From assembly GCA_002409365.1 (NCBI GenBank), contig DHUW01000105.1, positions 3,956 through 9,834 on the forward strand: a stretch of DNA of 5,879 nucleotides. Reading direction: 5' to 3'. This document shows positions 5,856 to 5,879 of this stretch, piece by piece (the first letter of the stretch is position 1; the number at the start of each line of letters is the position of its first letter). The notes beneath the pieces were generated by a model. That model was not told where the DNA came from, made no database searches, and saw nothing but the letters and a program-made list of their open reading frames with translations. Position numbers and translations under genes: made by a program. This DNA comes from Anaerolineaceae bacterium UBA5224. GTDB taxonomy: Bacteria; Chloroflexota; Anaerolineae; Anaerolineales; Anaerolineaceae.

Positions 5856-5879
5856 TTTGTACTTCCTTTCTTAAAAATT

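Overview
The window is about 5.9 kb of compact bacterial chromosome with moderate GC. It most likely comes from the Chloroflexota, class Anaerolineae or a relative. That placement is an inference from protein style: a zinc-ribbon ribosomal protein L32 with an extended start, an unusually long RecG, and a coiled-coil protein next to coaD. I see no insertion sequences, CRISPR arrays, tRNA or rRNA genes, and no stretch over 300 bases without a gene.

Layout from left to right. The 3' end of an unrecognised plus-strand gene occupies 1-102. A convergent intergenic region follows (103-290) and holds a strong hairpin terminator. Five minus-strand genes then run from right to left: yqeB (5468-4671), yqeC (4671-3922), recG (3850-1322), coaD (1320-820) and a short coiled-coil gene (743-291). 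At the right end rpmF (5667-5855) is read on the plus strand, divergently from yqeB, across a 198-base promoter region.

The minus-strand genes form one or more operons ending at the terminator at 250-271. yqeB and yqeC share one base (TAATG), and recG and coaD are one base apart, so both pairs are probably translationally coupled. A 71-base gap separates yqeC from recG, and a 76-base gap with its own TATAAT separates coaD from the coiled-coil gene.

Functionally the window mixes housekeeping genes with a specialised pair. Housekeeping: replication-fork rescue (RecG), coenzyme A synthesis (CoaD) and translation (L32). YqeB and YqeC belong to families associated with maturation of selenium-dependent molybdenum hydroxylases, a pathway whose chemistry is still largely unresolved. 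They are the least understood genes here, together with the coaD-linked coiled-coil protein. No molybdenum hydroxylase, selD or other selenium gene is inside the window.
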